Shown: positions 6,604-15,160, numbered from the stretch's first letter. The stretch: DNA of 25,962 bases from an uncultured Bacillota bacterium (GCA_900321955.1 ONXX01000027.1:1-25962); one strand, 5' to 3'. The notes: generated by a model not told the origin, from the letters alone. Numbers and translations are program-made.

Positions 6604-8436
6604 ATGGATTTTAGAAAGATTATCAACGTGGCGGTCATCGCCCATGTCGATGCAGGAAAATCAACTCTGGTTGATGCTTTTTTGGCGCAGTCGCATGTCT
6701 TTTCCGACCATGAAGAGGTCGTCGCTCAGGTCATGGATTCCAACGATCTGGAGAGAGAAAGAGGCATTACGATCTATTCCAAAAACTGCTCGATCGTCTA
6801 TCAGGACTACAAGATCAATATTGTAGATACACCGGGACACGCAGATTTCTCCAGTGAAGTCGAACGTATCATCAAAACGGTCGATACGGTCATTCTGCTG
6901 GTCGACTCTTCGGAAGGCCCGATGCCGCAGACCCGTTTCGTCCTCAAGAAGTCGCTTGAGGCAGGCCTGAGACCGATTCTTCTGATCAACAAGATCGATA
7001 AGAAGGATGCCAGAATCAACGAAGTTATCGATGAGGTCTATGATCTTTTCCTGGATCTCAATGCCAATGATGATCAGCTGGATTTCCCGATCCTCTATGG
7101 TATCGCCAGAAGCGGTATCGTCCGCTACAATCCGGGTGATTCCAACGACGACATCAATCCGCTGTTTGAAACGATCGTCAGCCATGTCGATCCGTATCCG
7201 AACCGGATGGATGAACCGCTGCAGATGCAGGTAAGCGCCTTGGCTTATGATGACTATATCGGCAGAATCGGCGTCGGCCGTGTCTATTCCGGTGTCATCA
7301 AACAGAATTCGATGATCTCCGTCTGCAACAATAACGGCAAGAAGGAGAACCGCAAGATCGCCAACCTCTATAACTATCAGGGGCTCAAGCGTACAGCGAT
7401 CGCCGAAGCACAATGCGGCGATATCGTCATGGTCTCGGGTATTGAAAACATCGAGATCGGTGACACGATCGGTCCGGAAGGCGTCTTCAATCCGCTGCCG
7501 CAGATCGACATCGAAGAACCTACACTGTCCATGAACTTCATGGTCAATACATCCCCGTTCCAGGGCAGATCCGGCAAATATGTCACCAGCCGTAACATTA
7601 AGGAAAGACTGGAAAAGGAACTGGAAGTCAATGTCGGCTTAAGAGTCGAAAGCACCGCAACGACCGATACCTTTAAGGTTTCCGGCAGAGGTGAACTGCA
7701 TCTTTCCATCCTTTTGGAGAATATGCGCCGTGAGGGATACGAAGTCGCGGTCAGCCGTCCGGAAGTCATCTTCAAGAAGGTTGACGGCAAACTGCAGGAA
7801 CCGGTAGAAGAAGTGATCTGCTCGGTGCCAAATGAGTATTCCGGTACTGTCATCAACAAGCTCAATCTGCGTAAAGGCCAGATGATCGATATTCAGGACG
7901 AAGGTTCCTATACCAGAGTCATCTATCATGTGCCAACCAGAGGTCTCTTAGGCTATCGAAGCGAATTCATCAACGATACCAAGGGCGAAGGCGTCATGGT
8001 TCGTAAGTTCATTCAGTACGAACCGTTTGTCGGCGAGATCGCTCAAAGAAGCAACGGTGCTTTAATCTCGATGGCTTCGGGCAAGGCGATGACTTACGCT
8101 TTGTGGAATCTGCAGGAAAGAGGACAGCTGTTCATCACGCCGCAGACGGAAGTCTACGAAGGCATGATCATCGGTGTCTCTTCCAAGACCCAGGACATTG
8201 AAGTCAATCCGACTGTCAACAAGAAGATGACGGCCATCCGTTCCACCGGCAACGATGAAGCGATGAAGCTGGTACCGGCGAGAGTCTTCTCTCTGGAAGA
8301 AGCACTTGAGTTCATCAACGATGATGAGCTGGTGGAGATCACACCGGATGCGATCCGTTTAAGAAAACGTTATTTGACCAATCTTGACCGCCGCAGACAT
8401 ATGCGTGAGGTCACCAAGGAAGCGAATAAACAATAA
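6604..8436 (+). CDS. typA: TypA/BipA ribosome-associated GTPase
   Basis: 610 residues, full length for the family. TypA is a translational GTPase that binds 70S ribosomes and supports ribosome assembly and stress growth. Motifs: G1 AHVDAGKST (14-22; most TypA proteins have HGKTT), G2 RERGITI, G3 DTPGH, G4 NKID. The C-terminal TypA-specific region contains [17 protein letters not shown] and later EVYEGMIIG, with [10 protein letters not shown] at the end, which separates it from EF-G, LepA and Tet(M). The ATG directly follows an extended -10 promoter, so the message is probably leaderless. A terminator follows the stop. Confidence 0.96.
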   Translation: MDFRKIINVAVIAHVDAGKSTLVDAFLAQSHVFSDHEEVVAQVMDSNDLERERGITIYSKNCSIVYQDYKINIVDTPGHADFSSEVERIIKTVDTVILLVDSSEGPMPQTRFVLKKSLEAGLRPILLINKIDKKDARINEVIDEVYDLFLDLNANDDQLDFPILYGIARSGIVRYNPGDSNDDINPLFETIVSHVDPYPNRMDEPLQMQVSALAYDDYIGRIGVGRVYSGVIKQNSMISVCNNNGKKENRKIANLYNYQGLKRTAIAEAQCGDIVMVSGIENIEIGDTIGPEGVFNPLPQIDIEEPTLSMNFMVNTSPFQGRSGKYVTSRNIKERLEKELEVNVGLRVESTATTDTFKVSGRGELHLSILLENMRREGYEVAVSRPEVIFKKVDGKLQEPVEEVICSVPNEYSGTVINKLNLRKGQMIDIQDEGSYTRVIYHVPTRGLLGYRSEFINDTKGEGVMVRKFIQYEPFVGEIAQRSNGALISMASGKAMTYALWNLQERGQLFITPQTEVYEGMIIGVSSKTQDIEVNPTVNKKMTAIRSTGNDEAMKLVPARVFSLEEALEFINDDELVEITPDAIRLRKRYLTNLDRRRHMREVTKEANKQ

Positions 8437-8437
8437 G

Positions 8438-8460
8438 AAAGAGCCTTGCGGCTCTTTTCC
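8438..8460 (+). terminator. Intrinsic terminator of typA
   Basis: AAAGAGCC (8438-8445), loop TTGC and GGCTCTTT (8450-8457), then TTCCTTT. It starts 2 nt after the typA stop. Confidence 0.85.
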
Positions 8461-8498
8461 TTTGTGCAATCCCATAGCGTAACGGGAGGGGAATAAAG

Positions 8499-8504
8499 TA
8501 AAAT
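8499..8504 (+). promoter_or_regulatory. Possible -10 box of the U32 operon
   Basis: TAAAAT ends 6 nt before the ATG at 8511, which would start the message at or next to the ATG. The -35 is poor, so this rests mainly on the shared architecture with typA, ftsE and acyP. A GGGAGGG at 8484-8490 is about 20 nt from the ATG, too far for a normal ribosome binding site. Confidence 0.35.
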
Positions 8505-8510
8505 AAAAGT

Positions 8511-9386
8511 ATGGAACTGCTGGTCACTTTAAGACACATTGAATCTTTGGAAAAGATCCTGCCGTTTGCCGACGGCGTCATTTTGGGCAGCCATTTTACC
8601 AATGGTTATCATCTCAGTCTGGAAGAGATCACCCAGTCCGTCCGTTTCTGCCGTACCTTCCATAAGAAGGTCTACATCATCATGGACGATTTCATCTCGG
8701 AAGATGAAAAGATGCTGATGTACGATTATCTGGATTTTATCGATGGTTTGAATGTCGACGGCATCTACTTCCATGATCTTGGCATTTACAATGCCGCCAA
8801 ATCCTATGGTCTGGTTTCCAAACTGATCTATGACGGCAAGACCGTCATGTGCAATTCCCTGGATACCGCTTTTCTTCTGGATAAGGGGATCGATTCGATC
8901 GTGATCTCACGTGAACTGACCTATCCGGAAGTAAAGGAGATCTTAAAGAATCACAGCGGAAGGATTGATCTGCAGATCTTCGGTCATCTGCGCATGTCTT
9001 ATTCCAGACGTCATTTCTTAAAAAACTACTTCAAACAGATCGGAAAGGAATACGACTACAGCGGCAAGGAGACCCTGAGTCTGGTCGAAGAACAGCGGGA
9101 ATACAAGATGCCGATCATCGAAGATGAAGACGGCACCTACATCTATACCGATTATATTTTTGAGATGTTCAATGAGATCTGCGAAGTTAAAAATGACATC
9201 AAGCGCGGCATCATCGATACGCTGTTTATCGATGACCTCAACCTGATTTGCCAGGTATTGCGCGATTACCGCAGGATCAATATGGGCAACCGTTCCTTTA
9301 TTAAGGAAAGCTTCATGCACAATCATCCGGGCAATTATTCCACCGGATATTTCTATCAGAAGACCAATATAAGCAAAGATGAATAA
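8511..9386 (+). CDS. U32-family protein, YrrN/TrhP1-like
   Basis: 291 residues of the short U32 'peptidase' branch (YrrN in B. subtilis, about the same length). These proteins act with a second U32 partner in tRNA wobble uridine 5-hydroxylation rather than as general proteases. Visible features are the TIM-barrel-like alternation (FADGVILGSHF, VYIIMDDF, DGIYFHDLG, SIVISRELTYPEV), then LQIFGHLRMSYSRRHFLKNY, which occupies the place of the cysteine-bearing signature of full U32 proteins. It overlaps the next U32 gene by 8 nt. It is first of four overlapped genes (to 12001). Family is clear; the exact modification is by analogy. Confidence 0.85.
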   Translation: MELLVTLRHIESLEKILPFADGVILGSHFTNGYHLSLEEITQSVRFCRTFHKKVYIIMDDFISEDEKMLMYDYLDFIDGLNVDGIYFHDLGIYNAAKSYGLVSKLIYDGKTVMCNSLDTAFLLDKGIDSIVISRELTYPEVKEILKNHSGRIDLQIFGHLRMSYSRRHFLKNYFKQIGKEYDYSGKETLSLVEEQREYKMPIIEDEDGTYIYTDYIFEMFNEICEVKNDIKRGIIDTLFIDDLNLICQVLRDYRRINMGNRSFIKESFMHNHPGNYSTGYFYQKTNISKDE

Positions 9387-10587
9387 GATCGAACTGCTGG
9401 CACCCGCAAAGGACCTGAACAAGGCCAAGATTGCGATCATGTACGGAGCTGACGCCGTTTATGTAGGCGGCAAGTTTTACTCACTCCGCTCCCGCGCTTC
9501 CAACTTCGAACCGGAAGATCTCAAGGAACTCTCACAGTTTGCCAAGAAATACGGCGCCAAAGTCTATGTGACGGTCAATATTGTCTTTCATGATGCCGAC
9601 TATTACGGCATCCGCGAATACCTGCGCTATCTCGAAGAGATCGGCATTGACGCGATCATCATCTCTTCCCTGGCCCTGATCCCGGTCGCCAGACAGGAAG
9701 CTCCGCACGTCGAGTGTCACATCTCGACCCAGCTTTCTTCTTTGAATTCTTCGGCTGTCAGAACACTCAAGGAATTCGGTGCCGACCGCATCGTGTTGGG
9801 AAGAGAAGCTTCGATGGCCCAGATCGAACAGATCGCCAGGAATGTGAACGTGCCTTTGGAGGTCTTTATCCATGGCGGCATGTGTTCCAACTATTCCGGC
9901 CGCTGCGTGCTGTCCAACCGCATGACACTGCGTGATGCCAACCGGGGCGGCTGTGCGCATTCCTGCCGCTGGAAGTACCGTCTCTATGACGGCGATACAT
10001 TGATCTCCGATCCCGATTGTCTTATGTCGATGTCCTCCAAGGACCTCAGGGCCTCGGCTTATGTGGAACGCATGATCGCTTCCGGCATCGCCTCCTTAAA
10101 GATTGAAGGACGCATGAAGTCGGAATACTACATCGGTCAGGTCGTCAAGACGTATCGAAAGATGATCGATGAGATCTATGAAAAGGGAAAGCTGAGCCCG
10201 GATAGACTCGCATACTACGACAATGAACTTTCCAAGGCGGAAAACCGTCCGAGTGATGACGGCTTTTTGTCAGGGGATTGTGATAATACCAAACATCTCT
10301 ATGGCGTCAATGGCGCCGGGGTGACCCACGACTATGTTGCCTATATCCATCATTTTGAACCAAGCCGCAATATTGCCCTGATCGAAGTCAAGAACATCTT
10401 TGCCAAAGGTGATGAGCTGGAAGTCTTCGGACCGCATCTGGACAATAAGCGCTTTAAGGCGGAAGTGATGTTTGATGAGAAATACAATATTGTCGAGCTT
10501 GCCAACAAGCCGACACAGCTCCTTTTGATCCGCATGCCTTTTGCGGCAGAAAAGGGCGATATGATACGAAAGGTCTCTCACCGATGA
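9379..10587 (+). CDS. U32-family protein, YrrO/TrhP2-like tRNA hydroxylation factor
   Basis: 402 residues, full-length U32 family. It starts IELLAPAKDLNKAKIAIMYG, a family hallmark, and contains ADAVYVGG. The signature region includes FIHGGMCSNYSGRC, LSNRMTLRDANRGGCAHSC and IEGRMKSEYYIG, whose cysteines (MCSNYSGRC, GGCAHSC) are the likely prephenate-linked or Fe-S site discussed for RlhA/TrhP homologues. The C-terminal beta-barrel (from about residue 310) is present. With the short U32 protein in front it matches the yrrN-yrrO pair required for 5-hydroxyuridine at tRNA position 34 in B. subtilis. The following SpoU gene overlaps its stop (ATGA). Confidence 0.88.
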   Translation: MNKIELLAPAKDLNKAKIAIMYGADAVYVGGKFYSLRSRASNFEPEDLKELSQFAKKYGAKVYVTVNIVFHDADYYGIREYLRYLEEIGIDAIIISSLALIPVARQEAPHVECHISTQLSSLNSSAVRTLKEFGADRIVLGREASMAQIEQIARNVNVPLEVFIHGGMCSNYSGRCVLSNRMTLRDANRGGCAHSCRWKYRLYDGDTLISDPDCLMSMSSKDLRASAYVERMIASGIASLKIEGRMKSEYYIGQVVKTYRKMIDEIYEKGKLSPDRLAYYDNELSKAENRPSDDGFLSGDCDNTKHLYGVNGAGVTHDYVAYIHHFEPSRNIALIEVKNIFAKGDELEVFGPHLDNKRFKAEVMFDEKYNIVELANKPTQLLLIRMPFAAEKGDMIRKVSHR

Positions 10588-11285
10588 TCATCGAGGGAGC
10601 CATCGCCGTCAAAGCGGCACTGCAGAATAAAAAAAGAGAGATCTTTAAAGTCTATATCGATAAAGACAAGAAGACCAAGGATTTCAACTATATACGCAAA
10701 CTGATCCGGCAAAACGGTGTTGAAGTCTTCGAATGTGAAAGAAGCTATCTGGAAACGATCCTGACCGGCAAGAGCCATGGCGGTATCGGTGCCGATGTTT
10801 CCGAAAGAAGAGAAGATGAATTCGATGATTCCGACATCTTTTTTCTTGACGGCATCGAGGATCCGTTCAACCTCGGCTATTGTCTCAGGACCCTTTATGC
10901 GATGGGTGTAAAAAACGTTTTATTAAACAAACGGGATTATTCGCAAATGGAAGGCCAGCTGCTGAAATCTTCGGCAGGTGCCTATGACATGATCAATATC
11001 GCCTTGTGTCAGGAGCCTTTGAAGATGATCGCTTCCTTAAAGGAGAAAGGCTATTATCTCTATGGCTTATACCGCGGGGCGCAGGCAAAAGACATCTTTG
11101 ATGTGCGTTTTGCCGATAAGGCCTTATTCATCCTGGGCGGCGAAAAGCGGGGGATCTCCGGTGATCTGCTGGATCTTTGCGATGATCACCTCTATATTTC
11201 CTATGGATCGGATTTCCGCAACGCCCTCAACGCCAGCGCAGCCTTGGATGTCGTCGTTACTTTGCTCAGGAGTCAGAGAAGATGA
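10584..11285 (+). CDS. TrmH/SpoU-family RNA 2'-O-methyltransferase (first copy)
   Basis: 233 residues of the SPOUT-superfamily trefoil-knot methyltransferases. An N-terminal substrate-binding domain (IIEGAIAVKAAL..., residues 1-75) is followed by motif 1 DPFNLGYCLRTL (N96, R102, the catalytic asparagine and arginine), motif 2 FILGGEKRGIS and motif 3 NALNASAALDVV. It probably 2'-O-methylates a ribose in rRNA or tRNA; RlmB-like is a fair label but the target cannot be read from sequence. The ATG overlaps the upstream stop as ATGA, and the next paralogue overlaps its own stop the same way. Confidence 0.82.
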   Translation: MIIEGAIAVKAALQNKKREIFKVYIDKDKKTKDFNYIRKLIRQNGVEVFECERSYLETILTGKSHGGIGADVSERREDEFDDSDIFFLDGIEDPFNLGYCLRTLYAMGVKNVLLNKRDYSQMEGQLLKSSAGAYDMINIALCQEPLKMIASLKEKGYYLYGLYRGAQAKDIFDVRFADKALFILGGEKRGISGDLLDLCDDHLYISYGSDFRNALNASAALDVVVTLLRSQRR

Positions 11286-12001
11286 TCACTTCCAAAGACA
11301 ACAAGACCGTCAAGCAGTTAAGCAAGCTGCACCAGAAGAAGTACCGCCAGGACAGCTTCCTGCTTTTTGATGAAGAGATGATCCTGGCTGCCAAGCAGGC
11401 GGGTTATCTCAAACAGCTGGTCTACACCGGCGAGGCGCCTTTTGAATTTTCCGATTCTCTGGAAGTCTCGAAAGAGGTGCTGGATAAGATTGCCCAGCGG
11501 GAGGATCTTTCTTATCTGGGCGTTTCCTCTTTAATTAAGGAAAGCGACAATTACGGCAAGCGCATCGTGATCCTGGATCATCTGCAGGATCCTTTGAATA
11601 TCGGCCGCATCATGGAAGCAGCCCAGTTATTCGGTTTTGATTCCCTGATCCTGTCGGAAGGATGTGCCGAGATCTACAACGAAAAATGCCTCGCAAACTG
11701 CAAGGCAGGGATCTATCATCTGAATATCACCCATAAGCCGCTGATCGAAGAGATCGGAAAGCTGCAAAGAGAAGGCTATCTGGTCTGCGCCACCGGATTA
11801 AGCGATAACACGGTGGAAATGCACGAGGTGAAAACGCAGGATAAGATGGCTTTCATTTTGGGCAACGAAGGAAGCGGCGTCCGCAAGGAAGTCATGGAAG
11901 CTTCCGATCTGGTGATGAAGATCGACATGCGCAACATCGATTCACTTAATGTCGGCATGGCTGCTTCGATCATCATGTATCAGTTCAGAAGGAAACTGTA
12001 A
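11282..12001 (+). CDS. TrmH/SpoU-family RNA methyltransferase (second copy, altered motif 1)
   Basis: 239 residues. N-terminal domain SKDNKTVKQLSKLHQKKYR is the usual RNA-binding start of this group. Motif 1 reads DPLNIGRIMEAAQLFG: the asparagine (N106) is present but Glu112 stands where the family's arginine normally sits. Motif 2 is FILGNEGSGV, and motif 3 DSLNVGMAAS has Gly where Ser is usual. It could therefore be weakly active, retargeted or a partner of the first copy. It is the last gene of the U32/SpoU cluster and its final 17 nt overlap the acylphosphatase gene on the other strand. Confidence 0.78.
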   Translation: MITSKDNKTVKQLSKLHQKKYRQDSFLLFDEEMILAAKQAGYLKQLVYTGEAPFEFSDSLEVSKEVLDKIAQREDLSYLGVSSLIKESDNYGKRIVILDHLQDPLNIGRIMEAAQLFGFDSLILSEGCAEIYNEKCLANCKAGIYHLNITHKPLIEEIGKLQREGYLVCATGLSDNTVEMHEVKTQDKMAFILGNEGSGVRKEVMEASDLVMKIDMRNIDSLNVGMAASIIMYQFRRKL

Positions 12002-12251
12002 AGCGGGTCTCGCCCTCTTTTAAGGGAATTTCCTTCAAACTGTAATCAAAGACTTTAACGAAACGGTCCCCCTGGATCGTTTCTTTTACAAAGGCGTCTA
12101 CTTCTTCGCCCTGAACTTCGCAAACCACATCGCCGTTGGAGGCGTTGCGCACATAGCCGGTCAGGGAATGCTTTCTGGCACAGGCGATGGCCTTGCCGCG
12201 GAAACCGACGCCCTGGACGATGCCGCTGTATATGATATAGTATCGTTTCAT
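11985..12251 (-). CDS. acyP: Acylphosphatase
   Basis: 88 residues. Hydrolyses carboxyl-phosphate bonds of acylphosphates such as 1,3-bisphosphoglycerate or acetyl phosphate. Signature 1 is GIVQGVGFRGKA with catalytic Arg18; signature 2 is GYVRNASNGDV with catalytic Asn36. Length is normal. The TGA lies within the 3' end of the opposing SpoU gene (17-nt convergent overlap). No ribosome binding site is seen: the ATG is 6 nt after a TACAAT box, so the message is probably leaderless. Directly upstream is the terminator of the flavodiiron gene. Confidence 0.92.
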   Translation of the reverse strand: MKRYYIIYSGIVQGVGFRGKAIACARKHSLTGYVRNASNGDVVCEVQGEEVDAFVKETIQGDRFVKVFDYSLKEIPLKEGETRFTVSF

Positions 12252-12257
12252 ACTTTA

Positions 12258-12263
12258 ATTGTA
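12258..12263 (-). promoter_or_regulatory. Probable -10 box of acyP (leaderless start)
   Basis: TACAAT on the minus strand (within TATACAAT) ends 6 nt before the acyP ATG, so transcription should begin at the ATG. The -35 region falls inside the upstream terminator hairpin and is weak. Confidence 0.45.
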
Positions 12264-12269
12264 TAAGAA

Positions 12270-12288
12270 AAGAGGCTCGAGGCCTCTT
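12270..12288 (-). terminator. Intrinsic terminator of the flavodiiron gene
   Basis: AAGAGGC (12270-12276) pairs with GCCTCTT (12282-12288) around a 5-nt loop; the minus strand then reads TTCTTAT. It starts 6 nt after the flavodiiron stop and overlaps the acyP promoter region. Confidence 0.75.
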
Positions 12289-12293
12289 GTTTC

Positions 12294-14087
12294 TTACTTG
12301 ATTTCTTCGAAATCGGCTGCCCCGTGTTTGCACAACGGACAGACGAAGTCATCCGGGAGTACGTCGCCTTCATAGACATAGCCGCAGACCTTGCAGACAA
12401 ATCCTTTCTTGCCTTTGGTATCGGCTTTCGGCTTGACGTTGTTCTGATAGTAGGTGTAGGTCATCGTGTCGACATTGTTGATGACGCGGGCCTCGCTGAC
12501 CGAGCAGATGAACATGCCGTGGGTGCCAAGATCCTTATAGTCTTCCACCTTCAAAGAGAAGAAGGCATTGATGTAGCGGGAAAGGAAGACGAGTCCGTTG
12601 TCGGAACGAAGGACCTCTTTCTCGTTTTTGAACTTGTCGATGTTGCGGCCGGACTGGAAGCCGAACTGCTGGAAGACCTTGAACGGGGTCTCGATATTGA
12701 GACAGTTGACATTCATGATGCCGGTCTGTTTGATGACATGGTGGGAATAGTTGTCCTTGTTGATGGAAACCATGACCCTGAACGGATTGTCGGTAAGCTG
12801 GACGACCGTATTGACGATCAGGCCGTTGTCCTTCTTTCCGTCGTTGGAAGTGACCACGTAGAGGCCATAGCCGATCGAGAAGAGGGCCTTCATATCGTTC
12901 TTGTTGGCCTTTTTCTCATCGCGGGCCAGATAGTCGACACTTAAGGCCTGGCATAAGGCGGAGATCTCTTCCTTGTTTGTATCGTTCATAGCTGAGCGGA
13001 TATGAACGACCGGTTCAATGAAAGTCAGATTCGGTGATTTTGCCAGCATGTCTTTCATGATCTTGGCAGCCAAAGGTGCCCAGGATCCGTTTTCGATCAG
13101 GCCGATCTTGCGGTTCTGGAAGCCGCGTTCCGTCAGATGATCGATGAACTGTTTCATGAACGGATAGATGTCGGCATTGTAAGTCGTGGTTGCCAGAACC
13201 AGTTTGGAATAGGCAAAGGCATCGGCGACGGCTTGCGACATATCGCATCTCGCCAGATCGTAGACTTTGACTTCCGGCACGTTGGAGGCCTTCAGTTCTT
13301 CAACCAGTCTGTCGACTGCTGCCTTGGTGTGGCCATAGACCGAAGTATAGCAGACAACGACACCGTCTTTTTCGACGTCGTAGCTTGACCAGGTATTGTA
13401 TAAGTTCAGATAGTAAGGCAGATTCTTGTAAAGGAAAGGACCGTGCAAAGGCAAGATCATCGAGATATCCAGACCACCGGCCTTCTTTAAGACGGCCTGA
13501 ACCTGACGGCCGTACTTGCCGACGATGCCGATGTAGTAGCGTCTCGCCTCATCGGCCCAGTCTTCTTGTACGTCCAATGCACCGAACTTGCCAAAGCCAT
13601 CGGCGCTGAATAAGGCTCTTTCATAGGAATCGTAGGTCATCATGACTTCCGGCCAGTGAACCATCGGGGCGGCGATGAAATTCAAGGTGTGCTTGCCCAG
13701 TTCCAGTTTGTCGCCTTCCTTAATGACGATGCGGCGCTCTTCATAGGCCGTGCCGAAGAAGTTGAGCATCATCGCAAAGGCCTTGTCTGAAGATACGATG
13801 ATCGCCTTGTCATAGATCTTCATGAAGTTGGCGATATTGGCGGAGTGATCCGGTTCCATATGCTGAACGATCAGATAATCGGGCTGTCTGCCGTTGAGGA
13901 CGGACTGGATATTGTCCAGCCATTCATGGGTGAAGTGCTGGTCAACGGTATCCATGACCGCGATCTTTTCATCAATGATCACATAGGAATTGTAGGACAT
14001 GCCGTTTGGCACCTTGTACTGGCCTTCAAAAAGGTCGATGCGGTGGTCGTTGACGCCTACATATTTGATGGTATTGGTGATTTCCAT
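12294..14087 (-). CDS. Four-module flavodiiron protein (FDP core, flavin reductase, rubredoxin)
   Basis: 597 residues reducing O2 to water and/or NO to N2O, protecting an anaerobe. Modules in order: a metallo-beta-lactamase diiron domain (1-240) with ligands H76, E78, D80, H81 in QHMEPDHS, H144, D163 and H215; a flavodoxin domain (241-385) with the FMN loop TSVYGHT (248-254); a flavin reductase-like domain (about 395-555; YGLYVVTSNDGKKDNGL...); and a C-terminal rubredoxin (562-597) with CKVCGY and CPLCKHG, four cysteines at 565, 568, 583, 586. All diiron ligands are present. An AAGGAGA lies 10 nt before the ATG. It is transcribed behind azlCD but has its own TATAAT box. Identification is firm; O2 or NO preference is not readable. 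Confidence 0.93.
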   Translation of the reverse strand: MEITNTIKYVGVNDHRIDLFEGQYKVPNGMSYNSYVIIDEKIAVMDTVDQHFTHEWLDNIQSVLNGRQPDYLIVQHMEPDHSANIANFMKIYDKAIIVSSDKAFAMMLNFFGTAYEERRIVIKEGDKLELGKHTLNFIAAPMVHWPEVMMTYDSYERALFSADGFGKFGALDVQEDWADEARRYYIGIVGKYGRQVQAVLKKAGGLDISMILPLHGPFLYKNLPYYLNLYNTWSSYDVEKDGVVVCYTSVYGHTKAAVDRLVEELKASNVPEVKVYDLARCDMSQAVADAFAYSKLVLATTTYNADIYPFMKQFIDHLTERGFQNRKIGLIENGSWAPLAAKIMKDMLAKSPNLTFIEPVVHIRSAMNDTNKEEISALCQALSVDYLARDEKKANKNDMKALFSIGYGLYVVTSNDGKKDNGLIVNTVVQLTDNPFRVMVSINKDNYSHHVIKQTGIMNVNCLNIETPFKVFQQFGFQSGRNIDKFKNEKEVLRSDNGLVFLSRYINAFFSLKVEDYKDLGTHGMFICSVSEARVINNVDTMTYTYYQNNVKPKADTKGKKGFVCKVCGYVYEGDVLPDDFVCPLCKHGAADFEEIK

Positions 14088-14110
14088 AATTAAAATGTCT
14101 CCTTAAAGAC

Positions 14111-14116
14111 ATTATA
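14111..14116 (-). promoter_or_regulatory. Probable -10 box of the flavodiiron gene
   Basis: TATAAT on the minus strand, 24 nt upstream of the ATG, with predicted start near 14104, right at the AAGGAGA site. The palindrome CGATATCG (14119-14126) directly behind the box could be an operator half-site. The -35 is weak. Confidence 0.5.
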
Positions 14117-14144
14117 TGCGATATCGAAAAAAGAAATGTGAAAA

Positions 14145-14453
14145 TCAGATCAAAGCTTCCAAGATCAGCACGCTGATGCAGCAAAGAAGTGTCACTTTAA
14201 AAAGACCCATTTCCTTATAGGCGGCGATGATGCCGATCAGCAGGGACAGTGCGCCAGCCACAGGATGGGAGGTCGCATCGATGATGGCCGGGAAGGTCAT
14301 GACCGAAAGGGTGACGTAAGGAACGTAGTAGAGAAAGCTGCGTATGAAAGGACTTCTGATCGGCTTGCGGATCAGGGTCAAAGGAAGGACACGTATGGCA
14401 AAGACAGTGATTGCCATGACCAGTATATAAATATAGATATTACGATTCATCAT
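14145..14453 (-). CDS. azlD: AzlD-family branched-chain amino acid export subunit
   Basis: 102 residues, three to four hydrophobic helices (YIYILVMAITVFAIRVLPL, FLYYVPYVTLSVMTFPAII, VAGALSLLIGIIAAYKEMGL, VTLLCCISVLILEALI). AzlD is the small partner of AzlC in export of branched-chain amino acids. Two ATGs in a row are possible; the second (14450) is 5 nt from GGAGG and fits better than the first (2 nt). It overlaps the 3' end of azlC by 11-14 nt. No terminator is seen between it and the flavodiiron gene. Confidence 0.88.
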   Translation of the reverse strand: MMNRNIYIYILVMAITVFAIRVLPLTLIRKPIRSPFIRSFLYYVPYVTLSVMTFPAIIDATSHPVAGALSLLIGIIAAYKEMGLFKVTLLCCISVLILEALI

Positions 14454-15156
14454 TTCCTCCTTTGATCGGGAAAAGCAGGGCGCCCAAAGAGGAGATGACG
14501 ATGGTCAACAGGATGGTGATCATCGATTCGGAAAGAGGGCTGAATCTTGATAAAAGATAGGAGGCAAGAAAACTCAAAAGGATCAGTATCGTGATCGGTT
14601 TTGACTTCTTTGCCGGCGGGATGATGATGGCCAGAAACATGCCGAACAAGGCAACCGATAAGGCCGAAACCAGACGTTTTGGCAAAACATTGCCCATGAC
14701 GATGCCGGCTGCTGTGCCGAAAGACCAGCAGGGTGCGGCAAAGCTGATCGCACCATAGGAAAAGAAAGGATTGCAGTAAGGATCCTGCGATATCGCCAGG
14801 GCGAAGTATTCAATGGCTAAAGCGAAATATTCATCGGTCAGATAGAAACCGAGAAGAAGACGGTGGATCATCGAGGCCTTGGGATCGATCTTCTGTGACA
14901 GGGCAAAGGACATCAGAACGTAGCGGATATTGCTGACAAGGGTGATGATGGCCATTTCAAAATAGGGGACAGCGTCCTTGATGGCAATAAAGGCGGCGTT
15001 TTCACCGGCTGAGGCGTTGACCAAGGCAGAAGTGAGGAATCCCTGAAAGGGGGTCAGGCCGGCAGCAGCGGCAATGATACCCAGTGAAAAGGCTACCGCA
15101 AAGTAGCCTGCACCAATTGGCAATCCGGTTTTGAATCCTTTTTTAAATGCATCCAT
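14440..15156 (-). CDS. azlC: AzlC-family branched-chain amino acid permease
   Basis: 238 residues. The N-terminus (GFKTGLPIGAGYFAVAFSLG) and SALVNASAGENAA, SNIRYVLMS blocks are typical AzlC, with multiple membrane helices through LFGMFLAIIIP and ILILLSFLASYLL. It forms a BCAA exporter with AzlD. Odd points: residues around the DEYFALAI motif are duplicated in tandem, EYFALAI twice, with different codons. The ATG lies a few bases behind the T-run of the darA terminator and has no ribosome binding site, so its expression signal is unexplained. Confidence 0.88.
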   Translation of the reverse strand: MDAFKKGFKTGLPIGAGYFAVAFSLGIIAAAAGLTPFQGFLTSALVNASAGENAAFIAIKDAVPYFEMAIITLVSNIRYVLMSFALSQKIDPKASMIHRLLLGFYLTDEYFALAIEYFALAISQDPYCNPFFSYGAISFAAPCWSFGTAAGIVMGNVLPKRLVSALSVALFGMFLAIIIPPAKKSKPITILILLSFLASYLLSRFSPLSESMITILLTIVISSLGALLFPIKGGNDES

Positions 15157-15160
15157 AGTT

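Noticed and set aside
6661..7413. 250-residue minus-strand open frame
   Set aside because: Antisense of typA; its Asp/Ile-rich composition is a codon shadow.
6604..8436. Tetracycline ribosomal protection protein, because of the AHVDAGKST loop
   Set aside because: The C-terminal half carries TypA-specific motifs ([17 protein letters not shown]) and the length is that of TypA.
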